Counted from the stretch's first letter, positions 17,803 to 26,141 are shown. The stretch: 64,000 bases of DNA from Pseudomonas sp. TTU2014-080ASC (GCF_001446935.1 NZ_LKKK01000002.1:248001-312000), one strand, 5' to 3'. A program made the numbers and translations. Notes: generated by a model from the sequence alone, not told the origin.

Positions 17803-18714
17803 TTAGATGATGCCGTACTTGCGGCACCAGTCATTCACATCCTTAAAGCGCTTCTCGTTGAGTGCGCGGTTGTGCGCGGAGTTGCGGATGGCCTTGATGG
17901 CGTCCTGATCATCAGCCTTGATCGGGAAGTCAAAGGACGCAAAACGCGCGATTTCCGGCATGAAGGTGTATTCATCGACGAGGAACTGGTAGCCCATGCG
18001 GAAGAACCCACACATTTCTTCAACTTCAGCGGTCGGTGCGGTCTCGAAGAAGTTTTCCGCAATGTGTTTGGCGAAGGCGATGTGGCGCACTTCTTCCATA
18101 TGGTGTTCACGGAACATCTTGCGCGTCAGTGGATCGATGCTGTCGTGCTGGGTTTGGTAGATCGAGTTGAGTTCGGCAAACCACTCAATCAGCAGGTTCC
18201 AGATTATGCCGTAGACCGGGTGACGGTTAGGCAATTGCTGCTCGAAGGTAGAGAATTGCGGGATGGTTTCCGGATTACTCCACATCTCCAGGTCGGCAAC
18301 TTTGAGATAACGGCGGAACATCAGGGTGTGCACGATCTCTTCGCGGGAGAAGATCATCAGGTATTCGCGCACGTCAGGTGAGAGTACGTCGTTGTACTTG
18401 TTGACGTAGCCCACGTAGAGCTGGGGCAGGGCCTGTTCCAGCCAGATGAAGTAGGACACGTCGCGAGCCGTTTCCAGCCACAGACATTCCAGACGTTGTT
18501 CGGCGCTCATAGCGTCCCAGTAAGGGGTGCCATAAAGCCAGGCAGTTTCTTCAAGTTTGGGCAACTGTTTTTTGTCCACACCGGCGGACCAGTCGACCAC
18601 TTCATTGAGTTTGAGCAACTTACGGTGCGAGGCATCAATCAGGGTGCCTACGACGTTGCTGCGTTTAACGGTGAGCTGAATGGGGTTTTCTATTGTTTTT
18701 GCTGTGACTTCCAT
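17803..18714 (-). CDS. AurF-like diiron oxygenase
   Basis: Ferritin-like four-helix diiron protein of 303 residues. The ligand pattern is E81 (WLETARDV), E126-x2-H129 (SREEIVHTLMF), E181 (FAELNSIY) and E208-x2-H211 (MEEVRHIAF), the arrangement of the p-aminobenzoate N-oxygenase AurF family. I prefer the ATG at 18714, 6 bases after GGAG; an in-frame ATG at 18726 adds four residues. Family members oxygenate amines, or hydroxylate acyl chains or carrier-bound substrates. Here its neighbours are CoA-ester enzymes, so an acyl-CoA substrate is my inference. No electron-transfer partner is adjacent except the FAD enzyme at the operon end. Confidence 0.82.
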   Translation of the reverse strand: MEVTAKTIENPIQLTVKRSNVVGTLIDASHRKLLKLNEVVDWSAGVDKKQLPKLEETAWLYGTPYWDAMSAEQRLECLWLETARDVSYFIWLEQALPQLYVGYVNKYNDVLSPDVREYLMIFSREEIVHTLMFRRYLKVADLEMWSNPETIPQFSTFEQQLPNRHPVYGIIWNLLIEWFAELNSIYQTQHDSIDPLTRKMFREHHMEEVRHIAFAKHIAENFFETAPTAEVEEMCGFFRMGYQFLVDEYTFMPEIARFASFDFPIKADDQDAIKAIRNSAHNRALNEKRFKDVNDWCRKYGII

Positions 18715-18805
18715 GTGCTGCTCCATTAATCAGTCTATTGATTGTGTGTGCTGCTGTTGTGCCTAAGTGGCCACCTCCTGGTGATTGATGGGGTGATGAA
18801 CTGAA

Positions 18806-19294
18806 TCAGTTGTTCTGGGCGTTGATCAGGGCCCAGGTGTCTTCATCGGCTGCCGGTCCTGGCAGGGCGATGATCTCTTCCAGCGCAACCGGGCTGCCAT
18901 CCTCTGCAATTGCCTGAATGCCGGTAATGTTTAGTTCTGTGCCCCGTTTTACCAAGCGAATACGACGGCCCTGTGGATGCGGCAGCCATTTTTCGCCCCA
19001 CTCGGTCAGCACTAACAGCAGTGGAAACAACTGGCGGCCTTTTTCAGTCAGTTGGTATTCATAAACACGGCCATCTTCCGGGTTGGGCAGGCGCTCAAGA
19101 ATCTTCTGCTCGGTTAAGCGTTGCAGGCGGTTGGTCAGCGTGCCGCTGGAAATACCCAGATGGTTTTGGAAGTCCTGGAAATGACGCATCCCGCAAAACG
19201 CATTGCGTAGAACCAGCAGGGTCCACCAGTCACCAATCAGGTCCAGACTCTTGGCAATCGGGCAGTTCATTTCTTCAAATGAGGTTCGGCGCAT
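18806..19294 (-). CDS. HxlR-family regulator heading the diiron-oxygenase operon
   Basis: Regulator of 162 residues. The N-terminal HxlR winged helix spans about residues 10-105: NCPIAKSLDLIGDWWTLLVL, LGISSGTLTNRLQRL, YEYQLTEKGRQL. Cys11 sits in the usual sensor position. The ~55-residue tail beyond the domain is typical of longer HxlR proteins. It is on the same strand and ~90 bases upstream of the AurF-like gene, so it is the likely local regulator. Confidence 0.9.
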   Translation of the reverse strand: MRRTSFEEMNCPIAKSLDLIGDWWTLLVLRNAFCGMRHFQDFQNHLGISSGTLTNRLQRLTEQKILERLPNPEDGRVYEYQLTEKGRQLFPLLLVLTEWGEKWLPHPQGRRIRLVKRGTELNITGIQAIAEDGSPVALEEIIALPGPAADEDTWALINAQNN

Positions 19295-19439
19295 TAAGAA
19301 TACTCTAAATAATGAAGTTATATTGTCGGCTCAGTTCTGATGACGCAATCGCAAAAAACAACTGGTCGACTAACGGTAAGAATGTTCCATATTGGCTGTT
19401 GCACGCGGAGCTGTGCCCGCGCTTACGACTTATCCACAG

Positions 19440-19469
19440 CGGCTGAAGCCGGGTAAACCGCTTCAGCCG
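19440..19469 (-). terminator. Terminator-like hairpin after the antiporter gene
   Basis: CGGCTGAAGC (19440-19449) and GCTTCAGCCG (19460-19469) form a perfect 10-base stem, 15 bases beyond the antiporter stop on the minus strand. No T-run follows. An exact DnaA box (19430-19438) abuts it. Confidence 0.65.
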
Positions 19470-19483
19470 TGCCGTACAGGCGT

Positions 19484-20656
19484 TTATGGATAGAACAGCA
19501 GTAAGCCAAACACCACAAACACCACCAGGTGCATGTAGCCCTGAATAGGCGAGGTGCGCTGGCCGTTAAAGCTCAGCAGGCTCAAGACCAGGGTGATGGC
19601 GAAGAGCACGGTTTCGGTCTGACTAATGCCCATGATCACCTGTTTGCCTGTGAGCAGGCCGATGATCAGCACCGCAGGCACTGTCAGCCCAACCGTAGAA
19701 ACAAAGGCGCCGTGGCAGAGGTTGATGGCCCGTTGCATCTCGTTGTTCATAGCCGCTTTGATGGCGGTCATGGACTCCGGAGTAAACACGATGATTGCAA
19801 TCAGTACGCCACCGAGGGCCAGAGGCAGGCCAGTCGCTTCAATGCCGTAATCCATCACCACCGCCAGATAATGGGCGAGCAGTACGATCGGCACGATCAG
19901 CGCCAGCAGTACGGCTGAACGCACGATCAGGCTGCGTACATCCCGTGGGGCCTGCTGTGCGGCAGTTGCATCGTCATCAGCTTGCTCCTGGATGCGGACG
20001 GCCATAGCGCCAGCAGGCGGCTGGATAAAGAAGCGCCGATGGCTGCTCATCTGCATCGACAGAAACACGCCATACAACACAATGGTCAGCGCGCTGATAC
20101 CAACAGCCTGTTTGAAGGAAAACTCCCCGGCCACACTGGTGAAGTTAGGCAGCACCAGCGCCACACTGGTCAGCAGTACGATCATCGACAGATAGCTGCT
20201 GGTGCCCTGGGTGTTGTACTCCTGATCACCATTGCGGGCGGCACCGGCAATCAGGCAGATGCCCATGATCAGGTTCATGATGATCATCATCACGGCAAAA
20301 ATGGAGTCACGGCCAATGGTGGGGTTTTCAGTCGGGCCGAGCAGCACCGAGGCAATCAGGATCACCTCGATACCCACAATCGACAGAGTCAGAATCAGCG
20401 TGCCGTAAGGCTCGCCCAGCTGCTCGGCGAGATGATCGGCCTCATGCACGACACCAAACGCCGCGGCCAGAATGGTCACGAACAGCAGACCGAATACCCA
20501 GCTTGCGGTGAAGGGTGTCAGTGGCGCGGCGAGGATGCTTTCGCCAAAAAATACAAACAGGCCGACCACCAGCCAAGCGCCAATAATGCGCAGCCAGGTG
20601 ACTGGGGGAATCAGCGCTGCAGGACGCGTAGAGTGAGAAGCGTGCGCGTTGGTCAT
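19484..20656 (-). CDS. chaA: ChaA-type cation (Ca2+/Na+):proton antiporter
   Basis: Inner-membrane antiporter of 390 residues with about 11 hydrophobic segments and two sodium/calcium exchanger domains. The alpha-repeat motifs are ADHLAEQLGEPYGTLILTLS with VGIEVILIAS (first half) and VFTPESMTAIKAAMNNEMQR (second half), each with the buried acidic residue. A charged loop with several Asp/Gln lies in the middle. The length fits E. coli ChaA (366). Upstream, a 47-codon proline-rich ORF ends 2 bases before the ATG, which suggests coupled or leader-controlled translation. Confidence 0.88.
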   Translation of the reverse strand: MTNAHASHSTRPAALIPPVTWLRIIGAWLVVGLFVFFGESILAAPLTPFTASWVFGLLFVTILAAAFGVVHEADHLAEQLGEPYGTLILTLSIVGIEVILIASVLLGPTENPTIGRDSIFAVMMIIMNLIMGICLIAGAARNGDQEYNTQGTSSYLSMIVLLTSVALVLPNFTSVAGEFSFKQAVGISALTIVLYGVFLSMQMSSHRRFFIQPPAGAMAVRIQEQADDDATAAQQAPRDVRSLIVRSAVLLALIVPIVLLAHYLAVVMDYGIEATGLPLALGGVLIAIIVFTPESMTAIKAAMNNEMQRAINLCHGAFVSTVGLTVPAVLIIGLLTGKQVIMGISQTETVLFAITLVLSLLSFNGQRTSPIQGYMHLVVFVVFGLLLFYP

Positions 20657-20658
20657 GA

Positions 20659-20802
20659 TTACTTTCCTTGCATCACACAGTTTGAGTGGCCAGCGCTACA
20701 GGCTGCTAGAAGACAGGATAAGTTATCCACAGTGCAGCCGCTCTGTAATGGCTGAGCCGGAGACGAGACGTTAGGGATTTTCGGAGTTTGCGGGTTGGCC
20801 AT
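20659..20802 (-). CDS. Proline-rich 47-residue leader ORF upstream of chaA
   Basis: An uninterrupted ORF runs from ATG at 20802 to TAA at 20659-20661, two bases before the chaA ATG. The complement strand has GAGGAAG 6-8 bases before the ATG, a good ribosome site. The peptide begins MANPQTPKIPNVSSPAQP, with five prolines in 18 residues, and is Cys-rich later. Proline-rich leader peptides upstream of cation transporters such as MgtL/MgtP control expression by ribosome stalling or slippage. That function here is inference; I do not recognise the peptide. Confidence 0.45.
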   Translation of the reverse strand: MANPQTPKIPNVSSPAQPLQSGCTVDNLSCLLAACSAGHSNCVMQGK

Positions 20803-20847
20803 GGTGTTCTTCCTCGAAGAATCAGGGCCGTCCCCGGTGAAATGCCG

Positions 20848-20867
20848 AACTGAGGTCGTCCTCAGTT
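20848..20867 (-). promoter_or_regulatory. Leader hairpin upstream of the chaA leader ORF
   Basis: AACTGAGG (20848-20855) and CCTCAGTT (20860-20867) form a perfect 8-base stem with a 4-base loop, about 45 bases before the leader ORF start on the minus-strand transcript. The rest of the 370 bases between chaA and the RidA gene holds the leader ORF, two DnaA-like boxes (20723-20731 exact; 20909-20917 TGTGCATAA) and nothing else I can support. Confidence 0.45.
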
Positions 20868-21024
20868 GGTAAGCGAGTTGCTTGCGGGCGTGAATAATAG
20901 CACCAGGCTGTGCATAAGTGGCAAACGTGTAAGTGTCGCGCCGGCTCCAAAGTTACCCACAGGAGCACCGCGAACAGGCACCAGCAGCCGCACTAGCGGG
21001 CTGGTGCCCTTCTGTGGCTGGGTA

Positions 21025-21414
21025 TTACGGCAGCTTGGCGATTACTTTGATTTCAAAGTCGAAGCCATAAAGCCAGGTCACGCCCACAGCGGTCAGGGTC
21101 GGGTGCGGTGCTTGGCCCCAATATTCCGGCACGATCTGCCAGATGCGTTCGAATGTGGCCTGTGGATCGACCATAAATACCGTTACGTCGACCACATCAT
21201 CAAAGCTGCAACCGGCCTCCTTGAGGATTGCATTAAGGTTGTCGAAGGCGCGTCTTACCTGCGTTTCCAATTCAGTTTCAGGTGAACCATCCTCACGGCT
21301 GCCGACCTGGCCTGAGACAAACACAAAGCCGTTGCTGCGAATCGCCGGTGAGTAGCGGTTGCGCTCGTACAACGCTTGCCGGCCTGCTGGGAACACCACA
21401 TCACGTACTGTCAT
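21025..21414 (-). CDS. RidA/YjgF-family protein
   Basis: Small trimeric-fold protein of 129 residues. Family members deaminate reactive enamine/imine intermediates or act in catabolic hydrolysis. SPAIRSNGFVFVSGQVGSR, QVRRAFDNLNAILKEAG and VDVTVFMVDPQATF match the family, but the canonical C-terminal R-x-x-V-x-V-x-x-L-P segment reads WLYGFDFEIKVIAKL, with no clear catalytic Arg. It may therefore belong to a Rid subfamily without imine deaminase activity. I choose the third of three close ATGs (21414) because GGAG lies 6 bases before it. Confidence 0.85.
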   Translation of the reverse strand: MTVRDVVFPAGRQALYERNRYSPAIRSNGFVFVSGQVGSREDGSPETELETQVRRAFDNLNAILKEAGCSFDDVVDVTVFMVDPQATFERIWQIVPEYWGQAPHPTLTAVGVTWLYGFDFEIKVIAKLP

Positions 21415-21563
21415 CATGATCTCCATCTGGGCTTTTTCGGCCCGTTAATTGCGCGTTATTTGCGATGGAGGAACTGTAGAAACCCACGTCTTGTGGATAA
21501 ACCAGCAACTTTGTTCATGACTGTTTGTAGAATCCAAACAATCAACCCGATCTGGAACGGACC

Positions 21564-22487
21564 ATGGACCGCTTCGACGCAATGCAAGCTTTCGCCCGCG
21601 TGGTGGAAACCGGCAGCTTCACCAAAGCCGCCGAGAGCCTGCACATGAGCAAGACCAGCGTGACCCAGCTGGTGCAGCAACTGGAGGCGCGGCTGCGGGT
21701 GCGCCTGCTCAACCGCACCACCCGCAAGGTCAACGTCACCGCTGATGGTGCGGCGTATTACGAGCGGGTGATCCGCCTGCTGGATGATCTGGACGACGCC
21801 GAAACCAGCCTGTCCCACGCGGCTACCCAGCCTCGTGGACGCCTGCGTATTGATGTGCCCAGTCCGTTGGCGCGGCTGGTGCTGATCCCGGCGCTGCCTG
21901 ACTTTTATGCACGCTACCCGGATATTCAGCTGGACATGGGTGTTAGCGACCGGGTTGTCGACATCATCAGCGAGAACGTCGACTGCGTGATACGCGGCGG
22001 TGAAATCCGCGAACAGTCCATGGTGGCTCGGCAGGTCGGGAGTTTGCAGCTCGGCGTGTATGCAGCGCCTGCCTATCTGCAACGCAGCGCCATCCCGGCG
22101 CATCCCAGTGAGGTGGAGCACAGCCCGCATCGGGTGGTGAATTTTGTCAGCTCGCGCACGCGTCAACCGATGTTTTACCGCCTCAGTCGTGCGGCTGAGC
22201 GGCTCAGTTTGCAAGGTCGTCAGGCGCTGACGGTGGATGACGGCAACGCCTATATCACTGCTTGTGTGGCCGGTTTGGGCATCGCTGCACTGCCGGACTA
22301 TATGGTTCGCTCACATCTGGACAACGGCGAGCTGATGCAGCTGTTTACGGACTGGTCGCTGGAACCGATGCCGCTGTATTTGGCTTACCCGCCGAATCGC
22401 CATGTCAGCGCCAAGCTGCGTGTGTTTATTGACTGGGTGGTGGCGCTTTTAGCCGCGCGGCAGGGGTTCAATTCGGCTCCGGTGTGA
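21564..22487 (+). CDS. LysR-family transcriptional regulator
   Basis: Regulator of 307 residues: MDRFDAMQAFARVVETGSF, a recognition helix region MSKTSVTQLVQQLEARL and LLNRTTRKV, then a type 2 periplasmic-binding effector domain with CVIRGGEIREQSMVARQVG. It is divergent from the RidA gene across ~150 bases with a DnaA box, so RidA is the likely target. Its 3' end overlaps that of the next, convergent LysR gene by 20 bases. Confidence 0.93.
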   Translation: MDRFDAMQAFARVVETGSFTKAAESLHMSKTSVTQLVQQLEARLRVRLLNRTTRKVNVTADGAAYYERVIRLLDDLDDAETSLSHAATQPRGRLRIDVPSPLARLVLIPALPDFYARYPDIQLDMGVSDRVVDIISENVDCVIRGGEIREQSMVARQVGSLQLGVYAAPAYLQRSAIPAHPSEVEHSPHRVVNFVSSRTRQPMFYRLSRAAERLSLQGRQALTVDDGNAYITACVAGLGIAALPDYMVRSHLDNGELMQLFTDWSLEPMPLYLAYPPNRHVSAKLRVFIDWVVALLAARQGFNSAPV

Positions 22488-23364
22488 GCTTTTCCAGCTG
22501 CGGGCACGCCCAATCCACAAAGGCTTTAACCCGTGGCGACAGTTGCAGGGAATGTGGATAAACCAGCTGAATCGGCAAATCCTCTGGCTCGAAATCCCTG
22601 AGGATTCGAATCAGTCGGCCATCCGCCAGCTCATCCGCCACTTGATAATGCATCAACCGGGCAATCCCCACGCCTTGCACGCAGGCCAGGTTGGCGGCGC
22701 GCACCTGCGAACACACTAAGCGCGGACTGATGTCCCCGGCCCATTCCTTTCCATCACAACGGTAATACCAGTGCCGCCCCTGAGAGCTGGTGCTGATGCA
22801 GGCGTGCTCGTTTAATTCAGACGGGTGCTCGATGGCCGCAGCACCACGCAGATAATCCGGGCTGGCGCAGGTAACCAAGCGGGTACGACTGACCTGTCGC
22901 GCCACCAGCCCTGAATCCGGCAAGTGGCCGATGCGCAGGGCCAGGTCGAGGCGCTCATCCAGCAGCGGCATGATCTGATCATTCAGGCTCAGCTCAATCC
23001 GTATTGCCGGGTGTTCTTTGAGAAAGCGGTTTACCAGCGGCGCGATATAGCGCGAGCCAAACTCCACCGGCGCGGTGATCCGCAATTGGCCGCGCACGCT
23101 GCCGTCGTGGCCTGCCAGACGCTGCTCCATCTCATCGAAGTCAGCCAGCATGCGCCGACCCCAGGCCAGATACTCCTTGCCCTCATCGGTCAGAGCCATG
23201 CTGCGGGTTGTGCGATTGAGCAAACGCACGCCCAGGTACTTTTCCAGCGCTGCCAGCGAGCGCACCAGCGAGGCCAGTGATTGGCCGCTGGCATCGGCGG
23301 CGGCGCTGAGGCTGCCGCTGTCGACGATGCGGACGAAATTGGCGATTGCTTTGAGCCGGTCCAT
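22468..23364 (-). CDS. LysR-family transcriptional regulator
   Basis: Regulator of 298 residues starting MDRLKAIANFVRIVDSGSL; earlier in-frame codons would add 34 residues that do not fit the family. It has ASLVRSLAALEKYLGVRLLN and the effector-domain segment RLDLALRIGHLPDSGLVARQ. It is divergent from the VOC-GST gene pair across ~115 bases, the normal arrangement for a LysR and its target operon. Confidence 0.93.
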   Translation of the reverse strand: MDRLKAIANFVRIVDSGSLSAAADASGQSLASLVRSLAALEKYLGVRLLNRTTRSMALTDEGKEYLAWGRRMLADFDEMEQRLAGHDGSVRGQLRITAPVEFGSRYIAPLVNRFLKEHPAIRIELSLNDQIMPLLDERLDLALRIGHLPDSGLVARQVSRTRLVTCASPDYLRGAAAIEHPSELNEHACISTSSQGRHWYYRCDGKEWAGDISPRLVCSQVRAANLACVQGVGIARLMHYQVADELADGRLIRILRDFEPEDLPIQLVYPHSLQLSPRVKAFVDWACPQLEKLTPEPN

Positions 23365-23480
23365 AGTCCACTTCCGGATTAGTGCGATTGGCGCACAGGT
23401 GATGTCAGCTTCGGGGTATAGGTGAAACGTGCGCGGGCCGCGACACTGACCGGACAGACATTCCACCGGAGACCGCCATC

Positions 23481-23909
23481 ATGAGCGCCCTGCAAAACCC
23501 CGCCAGGATCTTTGCATACGACCATATCGGGATTCGCGTCAGTGACAAACAGCGGGCACTGGATTTTTATCAGGCCTTGGGTTTTGTCGAAAGCGCGAGC
23601 TTCCCTCTTTACGAGGCCAACGAGATGCTCACCCCTGATGGGGTGCGAATCAACCTGATCTTCAACGGCACACGCTTGCCCGATGCCCACAACCCGTTGC
23701 TGGATGCACCGGTGAAGCTGCCGGGCATTACCCACCCGGCATTTGTGGTCGATGATCTTCAGGCGTTGGAGACGTGGCTGGGCGAGCAGGGCATCCGCAT
23801 TACCGAAGGCCCACACCCGATCGGGCCACGGCGCATTGCCCTGTTTATCCGCGACCCCGATGGAAATGTTCTGGAGTTCAACCAACTCATCAATGGAGAA
23901 CACCCATGA
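23481..23909 (+). CDS. VOC (glyoxalase/extradiol) superfamily protein
   Basis: Single-module vicinal-oxygen-chelate protein of 142 residues. YDHIGIRVSDKQRALDFYQA carries the first metal His near residue 14, GITHPAFVVDDL the second His, and IRDPDGNVLEFNQL the C-terminal Glu. The spacing fits glyoxalase-I-like or lyase members. Its stop overlaps the ATG of a glutathione transferase gene (ATGA), suggesting a shared role in glutathione-linked detoxification. Confidence 0.9.
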   Translation: MSALQNPARIFAYDHIGIRVSDKQRALDFYQALGFVESASFPLYEANEMLTPDGVRINLIFNGTRLPDAHNPLLDAPVKLPGITHPAFVVDDLQALETWLGEQGIRITEGPHPIGPRRIALFIRDPDGNVLEFNQLINGEHP

Positions 23910-24493
23910 AACTGTACGACCTGGAACCTTCCGGTAACTGCTACAAAGTCCGCCTGTTCGCCGCGCTGGCCAATATCAATCTGGAGATTGTGCCGGTGGA
24001 CTTTCTCGGTGGAGAACATAAGCGGGCACCGCTGCTGGACCTGAATCCGCTGGGTCAACTGCCGATTTTGGTGGATGGCAAGCAGGTGGTTTATGACTCG
24101 CACGCCATTCTGGTGTACTTGGCAGGTGCCCATGGTGGCCTGGCCTGGTGGCCGGCGCATCCGTTTGGCCAAGCCGAGATTGTTAAGTGGCTGTCCTTTG
24201 CGGGCAACGAAATCCAGCACAGCGTGTGTGCTGCTCGCTTGGTGCAGAAGTTTGGTTATGCACTGGATTACAACGCGGGTGTGGAAAACGCTCCGCGCGT
24301 GCTGTCTGTGCTCGATCAGCACCTGAAAACCAACGAATGGCTCGCCATTGGCCGCCCATCAATCGCTGATTGCGCGGTCTATCCCTACGTCGCGCTGGCC
24401 CATGAAGGCGGTGTGGATATCTCGGGCTACCCGCACATCGCTCAGTGGATAAACCGCATTGAAGCACTGCCGGGTTATTTGCCGAAGCCCTGA
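23906..24493 (+). CDS. Glutathione S-transferase family protein
   Basis: GST of 195 residues. The N-terminal thioredoxin-like domain has MKLYDLEPSGNCYKVRLFAA, NPLGQLPILVDGK and VVYDSHAILVYLA (SH replacing the usual ES of the gamma-glutamyl site). The C-terminal helical domain includes RPSIADCAVYPYVALA with the conserved Asp cap. The ATG at 23906 overlaps the VOC stop, so translation is coupled. Substrate unknown. Confidence 0.9.
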   Translation: MKLYDLEPSGNCYKVRLFAALANINLEIVPVDFLGGEHKRAPLLDLNPLGQLPILVDGKQVVYDSHAILVYLAGAHGGLAWWPAHPFGQAEIVKWLSFAGNEIQHSVCAARLVQKFGYALDYNAGVENAPRVLSVLDQHLKTNEWLAIGRPSIADCAVYPYVALAHEGGVDISGYPHIAQWINRIEALPGYLPKP

Positions 24494-24585
24494 TCTGAGC
24501 GGTTTAGCTCCCTCCACGAACGCCGCCACGTTCGTTGGCTGGGTCTGCTAGGCTGCTGTTTCTTCACGGACAACCAGCCTTTGCT

Positions 24586-25149
24586 ATGCACCAACAGCTA
24601 CTCGCCATTCTTGCCGCTGACCCGATGCGGATGGATGCCCTGCACCTCGTAAAAGCGCTCGGTCTGCCGGATTGTTGGGTGGCGGCCGGGTTTGTACGCA
24701 ATGCGGTCTGGGATCACCTGCATCGTTTTCCCGGCAGCACGCCGCTGGCGGATATCGACGTGATTTGGTTCGACCCTGATCGGGCCAGTGCCGAAACTGA
24801 CGCCCGATTCGAACAGGCATTGCAGCAGATGGACAGCCGCCACAACTGGTCGGTGAAAAATCAGGCCCGCATGCACTTGGGTAACGGCGATCAGCCCTAC
24901 ACCTGCGCGACCGACGCCATGCGCTATTGGCCAGAGACTGCCACCGCAGTTGCCGTTCGTTTGAGCACTGATGAGCAGATCGAAATCGCAGCGCCTTACG
25001 GCCTGGATGATCTGTTCAACCTGATCGTCCGCCCAACCGCGAAATTCGCCGCAGAAAAGCAGTCGATTTATACACAGCGCCAGCGTTCGAAGAACTGGGC
25101 GGCGGTATGGCCGCAGCTGCGTTTTTTAGAGTCGCCGCCTGACTTCTGA
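24586..25149 (+). CDS. Nucleotidyltransferase-family (NTP_transf_6) protein
   Basis: Protein of 187 residues. WVAAGFVRNAVWDHLH and PLADIDVIWFDP hold the DxD pair of the nucleotidyltransferase core, as in the DUF925/NTP_transf_6 family of unknown biological role. SVKNQARMHLGNGDQPY and APYGLDDLFNLIVRPT are the other family blocks. I start at the ATG at 24586; the longer frame adds 17 residues without homology. Confidence 0.85.
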   Translation: MHQQLLAILAADPMRMDALHLVKALGLPDCWVAAGFVRNAVWDHLHRFPGSTPLADIDVIWFDPDRASAETDARFEQALQQMDSRHNWSVKNQARMHLGNGDQPYTCATDAMRYWPETATAVAVRLSTDEQIEIAAPYGLDDLFNLIVRPTAKFAAEKQSIYTQRQRSKNWAAVWPQLRFLESPPDF

Positions 25150-25156
25150 ATGTAAA

Positions 25157-25197
25157 AAGCAGGCGCCTGTGCTTAGCTCAGGCGCCACTCCCTGCTT
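25157..25197. terminator. Bidirectional terminator hairpin
   Basis: GGCGCCTG (25162-25169) pairs with CAGGCGCC (25179-25186), and an outer AAGCA/TGCTT pair closes it. The A-run at 25154-25158 gives a T-run on the minus strand. It lies between the convergent nucleotidyltransferase and DapA-like genes. Confidence 0.75.
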
Positions 25198-26059
25198 ACT
25201 CTTCCAGCGCTGCCAGCACCATACGTACCCGCTCCACCGTCGCTGCGCTACAGCTTTGCATCGGTTCACGCAGCTCCGGGGTGATCAGCCCTTGCAGCGC
25301 CAGCGCGGCTTTGACTGCGGCGGGGTTGGGCTCGGCAAAGGCGGCCTGCATCCACGGCATCAGGTGGTAGAAGGTTTGCCGGGCAGCGCCCAGTTGTCCA
25401 CTTTCAACCTGCTGCTGCATCTGTACATAAAGGTCGGCGCGGATGTGCGCGCTGGCGGAGATGGCACCGTGGCCGCCCAGGCACAGGTTGTTGAAGATGT
25501 GCAGGTCTTCCCCGGCAAGCACTTCGACGTCGCCATCGGCAATCAGCGTCATCGTCGTTTCCGCATCGCCGCCACAATCTTTGATCGCTTTGATATTCGG
25601 GTGACGGACGATGCGGCGCAGGGTCTCCCGCTCAATGCGGACGCCAGTGCGGTAAGGAATGTCGTAGACCACCAGCGGCACGCTGGCGGCATCGGCGACG
25701 GTGTTGAAGAAGGCTTCGATGCCTTGTTGAGAGGGACGGATGTAATAGGGCGCGGGTGTCAGCAGTCCGGCAATCGGGCGCTGCTGAATCTCCTGCTGGA
25801 AGGCCAGTAATTCGCGCAGGTTATTGCCCGCCAGCCCCATGATCACCTGCTGCCCCGGCACCTGCTGCAACACAGCATCCAGCACGGCCAGTTGCTCGGT
25901 GTGGCTCAGTGCGGCGGCTTCGCCGGTGGTGCCGCAGACGACGAAACCGGCAACGCCTTCAGCGGCCAGTTTGTTGACCAAGTTGCGCAGGGCAGGGAAG
26001 TCGATTTCACCCGAGCGAAACGGTGTGGCCAAAGCCACCCAGATACCACGAAAAGACAT
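25196..26059 (-). CDS. DapA/NanA-superfamily aldolase (dihydrodipicolinate synthase-like)
   Basis: Class I aldolase TIM barrel of 287 residues. It has GTTGEAAALSHTEQ, VYDIPYRTGVR with the catalytic Tyr, and IKAIKDCGGD with the Schiff-base Lys. These residues match dihydrodipicolinate synthase, but the gene stands alone rather than beside lysine or nlpB/bamC genes. It may be a paralogue acting on another pyruvate-derived or keto-acid substrate. No operon partner is visible. Confidence 0.85.
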   Translation of the reverse strand: MSFRGIWVALATPFRSGEIDFPALRNLVNKLAAEGVAGFVVCGTTGEAAALSHTEQLAVLDAVLQQVPGQQVIMGLAGNNLRELLAFQQEIQQRPIAGLLTPAPYYIRPSQQGIEAFFNTVADAASVPLVVYDIPYRTGVRIERETLRRIVRHPNIKAIKDCGGDAETTMTLIADGDVEVLAGEDLHIFNNLCLGGHGAISASAHIRADLYVQMQQQVESGQLGAARQTFYHLMPWMQAAFAEPNPAAVKAALALQGLITPELREPMQSCSAATVERVRMVLAALEE

Positions 26060-26141
26060 GTACGTACTCCTGTTGCTGACCGTCTGGTCGCCGTCAGGAG
26101 GGAGAGAACTCGAAAGAGAAGGTCGGTGAACCCAGCGCCAT

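Larger units (their letters stand above)
1237..22561. repeat. Zone dense in exact DnaA boxes (TTATCCACA)
   Basis: The 9-mer TTATCCACA or its complement occurs exactly at 1237, 1362, 1894, 4326, 4634, 4673, 7281, 7930, 8066, 9491, 10066, 10465, 10517, 10990, 13329, 13352, 19430, 20723, 21492 and 22553. It occurs only four more times in the remaining 41 kb (36241, 43269, 44228, 63817). About 0.5 exact copies on both strands would be expected by chance in 64 kb. Copies lie both in genes and between them, and two thirds read TGTGGATAA on the + strand. It matches the strong E. coli DnaA box. Function is inferred: DnaA titration or origin-proximal chromosome organisation. Confidence 0.75.

Noticed and set aside
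20657..20900. yybP-ykoY (manganese) riboswitch upstream of chaA
   Set aside because: I compared the leader with the conserved loops of that riboswitch as I remember them and found no match; only a simple 8-base hairpin and a leader ORF are visible.
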